64,000 nt of DNA from Oscheius dolichura (lineage: Eukaryota; Nematoda; Chromadorea; Rhabditida; Rhabditidae): positions 5,208,001-5,272,000 of the forward strand of contig OW051492.1 of assembly GCA_932521035.1 (NCBI GenBank), given 5' to 3'. Positions 12,900-25,500 of the stretch are shown piece by piece. The notes below the pieces were generated by a model. That model made no database searches, was not told the DNA's origin, and was given only the letters and a program-made list of their open reading frames with translations. How positions within the stretch are numbered: position 1 is the first letter of the stretch; the number at the start of each line of letters is the position of its first letter. The translations under genes and the position numbers were made by a program.

Positions 12900-13516
12900 T
12901 TAGGCAATCTGGACTAACCGAAAACGGCAATGCTGATGAGTTTCCCGCTTGAATCGTGGCAGTATAACTTCTGAAAAAAAGAATATTCAGTGATAATAAT
13001 ACACGGGTGAGGCATTCCTGTTCCTGTGACAGGTTAGGTAGCCAGTTTAACCGCCCGTAAGTGTGCTACAATGTCAGTGAAAGTTTAAAAAAATAGATAT
13101 GACTAATTTCGGTCTAATAGAAACTGGAACGAACACTGAAAGAGTTTGGAAAATGGGAGAAACGAATAGGGAAAACAAAATATGTGCTGCATAAATTACG
13201 ATCTATATAACAGACCATCATTCAGGATTTGCTGTTTATAAACAAACATAACTGAAATTCACAAGTCAGTAATAATAGAAGCTATCGAAAAGACAAATTG
13301 GTTTATTTATGATTGTGTTTATTTTAGTCTACCCTTTCCTTTATTTGATAAGTTGGTTTTTTTTACCATGCGCGGTTGCCACTATGGCAACGGTTGCGAT
13401 GACTACTTGCTAACAACAGCGGCGAATTAGTGTAAATTTTGATTTATACTTTTCCCATTTCACTTATACTCCCTGTTTACTTTGGCTTCTCTAAACAAAA
13501 TATCATATTACAGGCC
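12900..13516. promoter_or_regulatory. divergent promoter region DNAJC13 / DYNC2H1
   Basis: A 617-bp AT-rich spacer between two divergently transcribed genes. It holds the X-box described separately at 13378-13391. No ORF with recognisable homology was seen. Confidence 0.5.
13378..13391 (+). promoter_or_regulatory. X-box (RFX/DAF-19-type site) upstream of DYNC2H1
   Basis: GCCACTATGGCAAC matches the nematode ciliary X-box consensus RYYNYYWWRRNRAC at every position and also forms a GTTGCC...GGCAAC inverted repeat. It lies 126-139 bp before the ATG of DYNC2H1, a retrograde intraflagellar transport motor, which is where X-boxes of ciliary genes normally sit. Function is inferred from motif and position only. 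Confidence 0.6.
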
Positions 13517-16500
13517 ATGGCAGAAGGAGACCGAGACACACGTCGGGCATACCTTCTGCGCTTAGCCTCTGCTGTATTTGGGTTAAAAATAGAGGAAGAC
13601 AAAATTAGGCAAACGGCACCCATTGACAAATTCTGTGACACAAATGCAACAATCCTTGTTATTTTACGTACAGAGGTTGTTTCCCCCGGGATAATTTCTC
13701 AAACTATGATTTAGAAAGGAATTCAGCTCACGAATCAAGTAAACAATGATAACGTAGCATCATCTAGGGTAGTTTTCTACAAAACCCAAGCAACACCGCT
13801 TACGGTTGATAATGTAAAAACGATTGTAAATGTGGTCACTATGACGGGTCCCCCAGAAGAAGCATTTTTAAAATCTGTACAAAACGTATTACAGAAAGAT
13901 GCTGAACGGATATTTTCCAATTTTAGGTGTTTAGCAGTAACATAACAACAAATAATAATAAAAACAAGCAACTGGCTACGGTTGTAAATGAACTGGAAGA
14001 AAACCTTTTGGCCACTATTCACAAAGGAGTATACGAAGGCGCTGGTAAGTGAAACAAGTACAAAAAAAGAACCAATAAATATATACAGGTGTTGCTTCAC
14101 TGGAAGATGAAGTGCGTCTATGGAAAGACAGAAACGATTCAAAATCAAAACTGTACGCCGACGCTTTTTTGCCGCTGGATGAATTTATCAGTACAATTGC
14201 GGTGAGTTGTAACCTACGGGCGAGAGACAGACGACTATGACTAAACAAAAAACATTTTAGGACAGGCCGATGTATGAATTGGCTCATCTGGTAGAAACAT
14301 TTGAGGATGTTTGCGATGATTTATGGGAAGCACGGTACGGGGAGGCGAGGATGCGACATCTTCTACAAGCAATGGGTGGGAATAACCGTGAGCAATATAA
14401 ACCAATTTAGGAAGTTATCTTTGTGATCAAATAACAACAAGGATAGACAGCGAAAAATTATGGAAATCAAAAGAAACACCCGAACAATTGAAGACAGGTA
14501 GGCAGAGCAATGAGAGTGAAAAAATAAGAATGAAGGCATATCTCTGTGTGAGCAATGGGAGTTATCATGCGAGATGATGACTAATCAAATGTGGAAGAGA
14601 CACACGGAGGAACAGTGGAAGGGACCGCCGCTCGAAATGAAATACTTGGCCGGGTTCCGGAAAAAGCTCGAGGAGGTCTACTCGCTGTCCCAGCTGGCGG
14701 GACAGCTGGGAAATCTGCTGGAGGAGGACGAGGCCGAGAAGGAAGCCACGGTGATCATTGAGACGGCCATGAGGGGAGCCGACGCCCTCGTCTACAGTCC
14801 ATTCACAGAAGCTGCCTGGAAGAGTCGGCTGGCGGCCACCGAGAGGGCGCTCGAGCCCCTGACTGAGAGGGCCATTCCCCTGCTGAGGGCAAGGCTCCAG
14901 CCGAATAAACTAGAGTCCAATCAGGTGAAAAGAAGGGAAAAACAATTAAGAGAGATTCTCTAGATGACAGCCGAACTGACCAAGTACCAGAACTTCCTGT
15001 GTAGGGAGAAGATCAAGGAGAGACTCCAGAGCGAGAGGTGCCCTCCTACGGAGAAAGGAGACGGATAAATGATTCAGGCAGATGCTGCTGGGGCGACTCT
15101 CCACTCTCATTACGACGAAGGAGCAGAGCGTCTTCGAGAAGATCAACGGCGCCGTGCCCACGGGGGCATTCCTGACCGAGGTGGCGGCCAAGATTGTCTG
15201 GCTCCGGCAGCAGGCCGCCCAGCTGGACAACCTCCGCTCCATCTGCTCCAATCTCCTCGACGATCTCCCGGGATACAAGGAGCTCTCCTCCCGGATAGAG
15301 GCATTCGCCGAGAGGCTGAAGACCGCGGAGCAGGAGCAGTTCGACCAGTGGTGTAGGGAGACAGTCCTGGCGATCGACGACTCCCAGGACTCGTTGACCT
15401 TGGAGACCCGGGGACAGATTATGGTATTGGACCAGAAAAAGGGACTGCTCACAGTCAACTATAGCGATCGTCTGTTGAGACTTCTGAAGGAGGTGGGAAA
15501 GGGCGCAAAGGGAAGGGGAGACCACTTTTAGGTCCGGCAATTGGCTTCATTGGGGCTGGCGATCCCCTCGAAGATCGTGGCCTGTGCCAACCAGGGGGAG
15601 AAATTCTACCGCTACGGGGTCACGTTGAAGCAAATTGCCCACTTCTACAACACCATCGACACCCAGATGCTGCCCTGCCAGCAGGTATCCTCCCCCCTCC
15701 TCCCCTCACTCCTCCGAGTTGTAGGCCCTGATGTTGGAAGAGGCCATGGCATTCGAGAAATTGATTGTGGCCAAGAAGGGAGAAACGAGCAAAGTGACCT
15801 GGGAGGACCCAAAAGAACTGGAGAACTTCATTCAGAAACTGCAGTCAGCAGGGGACAAGCTGGCCGAGCACAACAGGTCGGGGCAACGTGGGTAGGGGGA
15901 AGATGGTCAGGTTATAGGAGACTGAGGAACAAACACCAGGAGATCATCCAGATGGTGGTCAAGCTTTGTGGAATAGACATCCTCAAGGAGGTGACACATT
16001 CTTTGATCTTTTTGACCATTTCAGGTGGACCACTGGAAGGAGATCCTCGTCGGGATGAGTTCTAAGATGACCGAAGAGGAGCTAGTCCATGGGGCGTCGA
16101 AGACCAACCTGCGGCCGTGGCTGATCCACTGGAACCGACAGCTATACAAGGCGCTTCAACTACAGTTCCAGTGGGGACTGGAGAGCCTCCACACCCAGAT
16201 CTCCCCCATCCATGTTCAGCTGCTTTTTATGTAACAACTCGCAGATATAAAATGGAATATATCCTAGGAACCGAGAGCTCCAATTGAAACCGACACTGGA
16301 GGAGGTCCGAGCCAAGTATTACCGGGAGATGAGAAAGTTCCTCGGTATCCCCGAGAAATTCAAGGGAGTCCAGGAGGGGGAGCAGGTGGGGCATAACCAT
16401 CCAATTGACCCGAAAGATCTAGGCGTCGCGTATCTTTTCGGCCATCCTCGCCAGGAACTCCTCCCGTCTGCCGTCCATTTTCACCCGATCAGAGGAGGTA

Positions 16501-19500
16501 ATGAGACGGCTGTCGGAGGTGGACAGACAGTTTGCCGACTGGCTCGTCATCGGCCAACTCGACTTGGAGGACCTCATCTTGGAGAAGTTCAAAACAGCTA
16601 CCGACTGGGAGAATGCCCTGAAGACCGTGAAGACGAAGGGCCGCGATGTGTCCTCTCTGCCCTCGGAAGTGCGCATCGACTGCATCTTGGTGAACACGTC
16701 CTCTGCCAAGGCGGCCGTCGAGGAGCTCATCGGGCGACTGTTCCAAATACTCTCCGAGACACTCGAGACAGACATCAAAGCCCAACTCCACGCCATCAAC
16801 AATTCCTTCCTGGCCGAGGCCATCGCCGAGCTGTCTAGCCGGCCACAGTCTATCGACGAGGTGGCCAAGGCCAACCAGAAACATGCGGAGTTCGGGAGGA
16901 GAAGCAAAGAAATCGAGAAGATATTCGTGGAGCTGGAGGAGAAGCACACCCTGCTGCGATCAGTAGCGGGGAAACAAATAGAGACGATGGGCACGACGAT
17001 GGCTGAATGGAGCAAATTCACTCAAATGTTGGAGAACCACCAGGAGATGATCAAAGAACAGGTAGCCACGAGGGGTATCCCGAGAGATTCTTTTCTATCC
17101 AGGTGGAAGTGCTTAGAGGGAATGTGAACCAGCGACTGAAGGGACTGTCGGACGAGGGCGAGAAGTTTCGAGCTAGATGGGACCAGTTTAAACCGAAGAA
17201 TGAAGTCCTCCAAGGGGAAAGGTAAGAGATGTGACGGACCGAAATCAAGGCATTTTCAGGGAGGATATGCTGAAGGCGGTGGAATTTATAAAAGAGAAAA
17301 GAAGAGAATTGAATGAGTTGTTGGAGAAGAAAGAGCGCTTGTTGCTCGAGTGCGACCAGTTCGGAGTGGAGACGCCGGAGTTTGTGGAAATGGACAAACT
17401 GGACGAGCAGCTGAAGGAGTACGAAACGAACTGGACCATCTACGAGCAGTTCGCCACGGAGTTGGCCGACCTGGGCCAGCAGGAGTGGATCGTCTTCCGC
17501 AGCAAGACATATCTCTTCGACGAGCTGCTGTCCTCGTGGACAACCAAGCTGAAGACCAACCCCCAAAGCCCTATGTCCCTGCGCCTTCTGAAGGACATCG
17601 ACGCCCTGAGGGAGATGTCTCCCTGTCTCAAGTTCTGTCGAGGAGAACTGCTCAGCCCCGAACATTGGCTGGAAATGTTCCGCCTTCTCAAGCTGCCAAG
17701 AGGTACAACCCTAGAGAAACTGACGTTTGGCGATCTGCTGGGGGCCTCGCAAGCCATCGTGGCCAATGCTGATGCCATCAAGACACTGAATGCCCGGGCT
17801 CAGGGAGAGGTGGCCATCAGGGAAGCCCTGGTGGAGCTGGATATGTGGGCCGCTTCGACCGACTTCAGTCTGACGGAGTATCAACACACCAACGGGACGA
17901 CGATAAAACTGATTCGAGAGTGGAAGGAGGCCATCAACTCCGTCAAGGACAGCAGTGCCCTGCTCCAGTCCCTCAAGAATTCTCCCTTCTACACCCTCTT
18001 CTCGGATAAGACATCCGTCTGGGAGACGAGGTTTCCTAGCAATGAGATCAGTATGAAAAATAATTTAGACTGGGTGATCTGGACGTGCACCTGCATCAGA
18101 TGAACGAGATCCAACGGAAGTGGGTCTATCTCGAACCCATCTTTGGTCGAGGCGCCCTGCCATCGGAAGCCGGTCGATTCGCCCGAGTGGATGCCGAGTT
18201 CAGGGCAGTTCTTGCAGGTAGCCACGAATACCTTTCTTATTGTTAACTGTACTAGATGTGGCCCGTGATCCCCGAGTAGTGTCACTATGCAGTCGTCCCT
18301 CACTGGCCAGAAGTTTGGAACAATGTACGGACCAGCTGGCCCGATGTCAACGTGCCCTGAACCAATTTCTAGAGGAGAAGAGATCCGCCTTCCCCCGCTT
18401 CTACTTCCTAGGAGACGACGATCTCCTGGAAATACTCGGGCAGTCGACCAACCCCAATGTCATCCAAAGTCATCTGAAGAAGTTGTTCCAGGCATGAGAG
18501 AGCCCTACCAGAAACCACAAGTTTCAGGGGATCGAGAGGGTTGTATTCAGTGGCAACCAGGAATCGATCGTGGCTATTCTGTCGGCCGAAGGAGAGCAGG
18601 TCGCCCTGATTCGCCCCGTGAGAATTGTACCACAAGTTGAGGTGGGCTATTTGATTGAATCTCTCGTATTGGGCATTTAGACTTGGCTACAGCAGCTGTC
18701 AGACGAGATGAGGGCTACTCTCAAGGCCCTGACGATGAATGCCGTCCGGGACCCGAATGTCGATCCGTCCAGGTTCCCCTCCCAGGTATTCCTCTTGTTT
18801 TTTATTCCCATCTTCCTCAGGTACTGTGCCTGGCCGAGGAGATCCGGTTCAGCACCGATGTGGAGGCAGCTCTGTCTGCTGGCGGCGGCTCCAAACTCGA
18901 CGGGGTATTGAACAGCCAAAATGACCAGCTGAAAGCTTTTACCGAGAGCCACGTGGAAGATTTTGTACTTTCTCTGAAGTTGAAGGCCCTCGTTTTGGAC
19001 CTGATTCATAGGGTGGATGTCGTGGAACAGCTGATAAAAGAGAAGGCAGCCAATGCCAACTGCTGGACATGGCAGAGACAGCTCCGGTTCTATCTCGAGA
19101 ATGACAAAGTCGTTGTCCGACAGGTGAACAGCCAGTTCGAATACACCTACGAGTACCAGGTAGGATGGGTGAGAGATTAGGAAAATAGAGGAGTTCAGGG
19201 CAATGCTCCCAAACTGGTGCACACCCCTCTGACAGACAAGTGCTACCTCACCCTCACCCAGGGTCAGTTGTCATCCGAAATTGGTAAATCCTCTTCCAGC
19301 AATGTTCGTTGGTTTGGGAGGAAATCCGTACGGTCCAGCTGGAACGGGTAAGACGGAGTCGGTCAAGGCGCTGGCCCAACTGATGGGCAGACAGGTCCTC
19401 GTATTCAACTGCGACGAGGGGATAGACGTCCACTCGATGAGCAGGATCTTCGTCGGCCTGATCCAGTGTGGCGCGTGGGGCTGCTTCGATGAGTTCAACC

Positions 19501-22500
19501 GCCTCGATTCGGTATCCCTGCCCGATCGTCTAGTCAACTTCACTTGTTCAGACCGTATTGTCTGCAGTTTCCATGCAAGTGCAAGCCATCCAAGATGCTA
19601 TAAAAACGAAAGCTCCTAAACTGCAACTGGGCCATGTCTCAGTGGATGTCAACCCGAATGCCGCCGTGTTCATCACCCTCAACCCGGCGGGCAGGGGCTA
19701 CGGAGGACGACAACGACTGCCTGACAACTTGAAGCAGCTCTTCCGCCCAGTCGTCATGTCTGCCCCTGACAACCAACTCATTGCCGCGGCTCTCCTTCGG
19801 TCAGAAGGATTCCAACAAGCGGATCCATTGGCGAGGAAACTGGTGGCTATGTTCCGGCTGAGCAAGGAGATGCTCTCCTCCCAGCAACATTACGACTGGG
19901 GCCTGCGAGCGCTGAAGACTGTCTTGAGAGGATGTGCCAAATTACGGACAGCCGACAGGGACGAGAAGGACGTCGTGGTACAGGCTCTGCTACTCAACAC
20001 AATGTCGAAATTGACGTCTTCCGACTCTAGGAGGTTCGCTGTCCTCGTGGACGACATCTTCGGAAAAGGAGACAGACACACGGCAACGGTAGGGAATACA
20101 ATGATCTTCTTTACAAGATATTTTCAGTTTGGAGAGTTGTTAGAGAGCTTGGCAGAGGCGAAGGAGCTGAAGGTGGAGGTGACCGACTCCCAGCTTCAAA
20201 AGATCTTCCAACTACACGAACAACTCCGACAGAGGATGGGATGCGTTCTCCTGGGGCCCGCAGGATCTGGGAAGACAACTACTTGGCGACTCCTACAGAA
20301 AGCCATTGGCAGCAATCTCAAAGTCGTCACCTTCAATCCAAAAGCTATCCCAAGAAGCAAGGTAAAACAGTAATCAGAAAAGGAAAATGAATATTCAGCT
20401 ATTGGGAAACATGGATGTGGATACGAGAGAGTGGTCCGACGGAGTGCTGACCATGGCGGCCAGGGAGGTCATCAAGGACACCTCGGTTCATACCTGGATA
20501 GTCTGTGACGGTGACATCGATCCCGAGTGGATCGAGGCTCTCAACTCCGTTCTGGATGACAACCGACTTGTAGGCTACCATTCATCGTATAGTCACGTTC
20601 ATTGCAGATGACAATGCCTTCTGGCGAGAGGATCCAATTTGGATCTAATGTGAACTTCCTCTTCGAGACGGATTCCCTGCAGTACGCCTCTCCGGCTACA
20701 GTATCCAGGATGGGGATGATCTTTATAAGTGGCGACTCCCTGTCCTCGTGGCAGTTGGTCGAGCAGTGGCTGAGAGGGATGGACGAGGAGGACCTCGGGG
20801 GCATGAAGGACTGGCTACAGAAACACTTTGAGAGGTACGAATCAGATCACGTCTGTACAAGAGAACAGATGCTTCAACTGGGTCGAGAAGAATGGCTATG
20901 GATTGGTCGGGGTCACTCGAGCGGGAGCAGTGCGCACTGCCTTGAGTCATTTGATCGGAAGCTCTTCCGAGCTCGAATTTCTGTCAAACCTTTTCCGCGG
21001 GCTGGTCTCTCTAACTCCCGGAAATCTGAAGAAGGAGCTGGCATCTACCGTATTCCAAGGTGCGTCCTGGATAGTCTCAAACAGAGAGGTTTAGGTCACC
21101 CGTTCCCCGAACCGGACCGTCCTGAAATAGTCTATTTCGACCGGAGGACGGGATCGTTGGCAGCTTTCTACGAAGATCTATCCTCTGCGTTTACTCTGGA
21201 CTCGCTTTCCGGGGATTGTCGTCCTTATGTCCGCACAGCTTCGGCCCAAGCAGCTGTCCATACCGTCTCCTCTTGGCTAAAACCCCAGAATCGTCTTCCG
21301 TTTGTCGTTGTGGGACCAGATGGTTGTGGCAAAGAAGAACTTCTCAAATATTGCTTTGAGCAGGACACGGAGAGCCAACTGACAGTGGTCCATTGCACTG
21401 CCCAAAGCGGGGCCACCTCTGTTCTCCAGGCCCTTCAACTCTATTGTGTCCAGGTACTTTGTCCTATTCCCTTCACTTTTTTTGGTTCAGGTGAGCGGAG
21501 GAGGAGGTCGAGTGCTCCGTCCAAAGGAGAGATCGAACCTCGTCTTGTATCTGAAGAACATCAACCTGCCTGCCCCCGATAAATATGGAACCAGCCAGTT
21601 GCTGGCATTCGTACAGCAGCTGCTCGTATACGGTGGATTCCACGACGATAACCTAGAATGGGTCGGAGTGGAGAAGGTCCAGCTGGTGGCTTCGATGGCC
21701 CCCTCGTCTGCCCCGCTCCCTCTCCGTCTTCTTCGCCTCCTCTGCGTATGCTCCATCGAGTATCCTTCTCCCAACGAACTCAATGCCATCTACACCTCCT
21801 ACCTCAATCCTATCCTCGACGTCTGTTTTCTATTTTTCCAGTTATGCAAAATGCCTTCTAGGCCCAAATGGGTGCCAGCTCCCGAGCAGAGGCCGTCTCC
21901 TCCTCGATGGTCCAGCTCTTCGACAGGGTCCGCTCGGCCTTCCGCCCCTCTCAGCGTCGTCACTACGTGTTCACTCCCCGCGATCTTACCCGATGGGTCT
22001 TGTCTCTGCTTCGAATGCCTCTCCCAGGTAATTCATATCTTATTAGTCACTAGCTAATTTAGATTCCGATGCTCTGGTTCGAGCCGTAGCCTACGAGGCA
22101 GACAGAGTCTTCCGGGACCGACTGGCCTCTCCGGCCGATCGCTCCAACTTCGACGACATGGTGGCCGAGGTCTTCCCCCGTAGAGGTGCTGCCGACATTC
22201 TCTTCATTCCTTCTCAACTGCCCATTCCTCCCCTTGGTTCTGGGCTATCTTTGGCCCCTGTTCCAAAAGCAGACTATGCCTCCATTCTACAGAAAGCGAC
22301 AACTCGCTACGAGTTCGAAGTGGCCATGTTCCCTCATGTGTTGACCGACGAACTGGTCGAAGTGTGTGCCAGGCTGGATGAAGCCCTCACAGGTAGTTAT
22401 TATTTTATTAGGCGCATACCGTAAGAAATCCAGGGTCCGGAGGGTCAGTTCTCCTCGTGGGCAGAGCTGGCCTGGGAAGGCGACATGCCGTGCGAGTGGT

Positions 22501-25500
22501 GGCTAACATGCATCAAATGCAAGTGTTCAGTCCCAAGGTGGTAGTCAACGCGGCCCAAAAGAACTTCGACTCGGAAGTGAGGGCAGCCGTGGCCACTGTC
22601 GTCGCGGGAGAACACGTCGTCCTCCTGGTCGAGCACTGGCAGATCTTGAATCCGGCCTTCCTCCAAACCGTCAACAGCCTCGTCTCTAGTGGACTCGTCC
22701 CCGGCCTTTTCACTCCTCAGGTTCATACTTCCGCTCATAAAAAGAACCGCTTTAGGAATTGGATGGTTACTTGGCTCAAGTTCGAGATCAAGCCAGTCAG
22801 ACTGGATTCCAGGGAGATCTTCGGATATTCCTCGCCTCGCGTATGTTCTCTCTCCTACTAAAAATAGCCAGTTCAGGAATCAAGGCCCAGCTGCACGTGG
22901 TGGTGCTCCTTGACATTGATGCCGAAGACTTCGACGTGCTGTCGTCTGCCAATCCGGCCCTCTTTAAACAATGCTACGTCTTCTGGAGGGAGCAGTGGAC
23001 ATTAGACAGTCTCCGTCAGATGCCAGCCATGCTCCTCCAAAAGAAAGAGATCGAAGTGACCGAGGACACGGCTTCCGGGTTCAGGTTAGCCCAGGACGGG
23101 ATAGGCAGCAGCAGTTGATATTCAGTGAGATCTTCTCCCTCCTCCCGCCACAGCTAACCTCTCCTCAACGTTTTATATCTTTCGTGGAAAACTTTGAATT
23201 TTTGATGAAGGACAAGAGAACGGCTATAGCTGGACGGTTGAACAGACTGAAGGCGGGAGTGACGAAGCTGACAGAGGCCAGGGAACAAGTGGCCAAGATG
23301 CAGGGAGCGGCGGGGAAGAAGAGCCGACTGCTGGCCGAGAAACAGTCGGAGGCTGATGCGGCTTTGGCAGCCATCACAGACAGCATGACGGTAGGATACT
23401 GGGGGAAATAGACTAGGAGAGACTCAGGGAGCCGAGGATCAAAGGACTTCGATGGAACAGTTGAGAGCGGCCACGGAAAAGGAGAACGAGAAAATAGAGG
23501 CGCAGAAGAAAGTGATCGAGGAACAACTGAAAGAAGTCGAACCACTGATACAGGTGGGTTGAATGGGTCAAGCTTGAAAAAGGACGATTGAGGAAGCGAG
23601 AAGCGCGGTCGGGAGCATCAAGTCCGAGTCTCTCAGCGAGATTCGCTCACTCCGAGCCCCACCGGAAGCTATTCGAGACATCCTCCAGGCGGTGTTACTT
23701 TTCATGGGGATACTGGACACCTCCTGGGAGGCCATGAGGAAGTTCTTATCCAAGTCGGGGGTCAAGGAGGAGATCATTGGGTTCGACGCCCGGCGGATCA
23801 CGAAGGATGTTCATAAGAAAGTGTCAGCTCTGGTGGCCAGCAAGCTGAGCTCCTTCGACCCGAAGACAGCCAAACGGGCCTCGGTTGCCGCCGCTCCACT
23901 GGCCGCCTGGGTCTTAGCCAACTTACAATATTCCGAAATCCTCGAGAAGATTTCTCCCCTTGAAAATGAGAAAAACGAACTGGCAAAGTGAGTGGATTCC
24001 CTGCCGCCACTCTGCAAATCTTTAGAAATCTGGCTAAAGCAGAAAAGCAGATGAGCAAATTATCGGCCGGACTGGCGAGTGTGGACACGCGGGTAGCCGA
24101 GTTGAAAAAGAACTTCGAGGTGCTGATGAAGGACGCCGCCCAGATCAAGATTGACCTGGAAAGGGAACAGGCGACCATCGCCGTGGCGGGGACACTGGTG
24201 GACAGACTGGGAGGAGAATTCGAGAGGTGGAGCAAGCAGATGGAGACATTGACAACTGAACTGGGACAGGTTACCCTATAGGGTAAAAGTTACGATAGCT
24301 GCTTCAGGTAGAGAGATGCTGCCTGATCGGAGCCACGCTGGTCACCTTCATAGCAGCCATCCCCGAGGATAAACGGCGGGACATCCTGAAGAATGTGGCC
24401 AAACTTCTACGCCTCGATAATTTCGAGCCAGTCACATTCTGTGCAAATGAGACGGAGCAGGTCCTCAACTATGGTTCTCTAGATATATTTTTAATTTTCT
24501 AGATGGGGTGGAAAAATATGGGGCTGCCTGCGGATTCGCTGTCCGTCGAGAACGCGGTAGCCATGACCAGGGGCACCCAGACGTCTCTCGCCCTCGATCC
24601 GTCCGGCAGGGTGTCGTCCTTCCTTCAAAAACTCTACCCGAATTCCGTTGTTCTCCGCTCAAATCAGGATGATCTGTATACCCAGGTGCTCTAGATCTGT
24701 ACAGTAATTTTTGAGGATAATCCAGGTGGAACTAGGAGTTCGTTTCGGGAAGACATTGATCATCGATGACGTCCCCACAGTGCCAGCCCAGCTGGTTCCG
24801 CTTCTCCGAAAGGATTTAAGCAGTCAAGGCCCTCGTATGATGGTCAATCTTGGTGACAAGCAGGTCGACTTCCACCCGGAATTCCGACTCTTCCTCTGTG
24901 CTCGAAGTGAAGCCAAAGGGATGAGGTCGCTCGTTTCGGAGGTGACATTCTTCACGACTCGGGGAGGACTCTCCTCGCAACTACTAGACGCAGCCATCGA
25001 GTCAGAGAGGCCGGAACTGCAGGTGAAAAGTGGAGAACTGGCAAGGGACTCGGACGAGAAGAAGGCCGAGCTGGAGAAACTCGAACAGCAACTGCTCCAG
25101 CAGCTGGCCAATGCTCAAGGAAATCTGCTGGATGACAAAGATCTCCTCGAGAGTCTCAACCGGTCGAAGGCCTCTGCCGAGACACTGTCCACGAGTATCG
25201 TGGAGGCTGAAAAGCTGACAGCCCAGCTGAAGACAGAGAAAAATGTCTATCTGCCGCTGGCCGACGCCGCCAGTGTCCTCCACTTCGCCTTCTCTGAGCT
25301 GTACCTCAGGAATCACATGTACAACTTCAACGTCAACACCATCATGCATCTCTTCTCGAAGTGTCTAAGGGAGTGTGAGGTAGGTATCCATCCCCTCTGA
25401 CAACCCGTACTCTCCCAGGACAAGACAAACCGCGTTGAGATGCTCCAACGAGAGCTGCGTCTCTCCGTCTTTTTCTACGTATCCCGTGCCATATTCAAGT

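Noticed and set aside
14946-15540. Long minus-strand ORFs (164-170 aa) under DYNC2H1
   Set aside because: Shadows caused by strong GC3 bias of the dynein exons; the plus-strand frame is conserved.
21446-22057. 203-aa plus-strand ORF in another frame of DYNC2H1
   Set aside because: It runs through introns and out-of-frame exons; the dynein AAA3-AAA4 frame explains the region.
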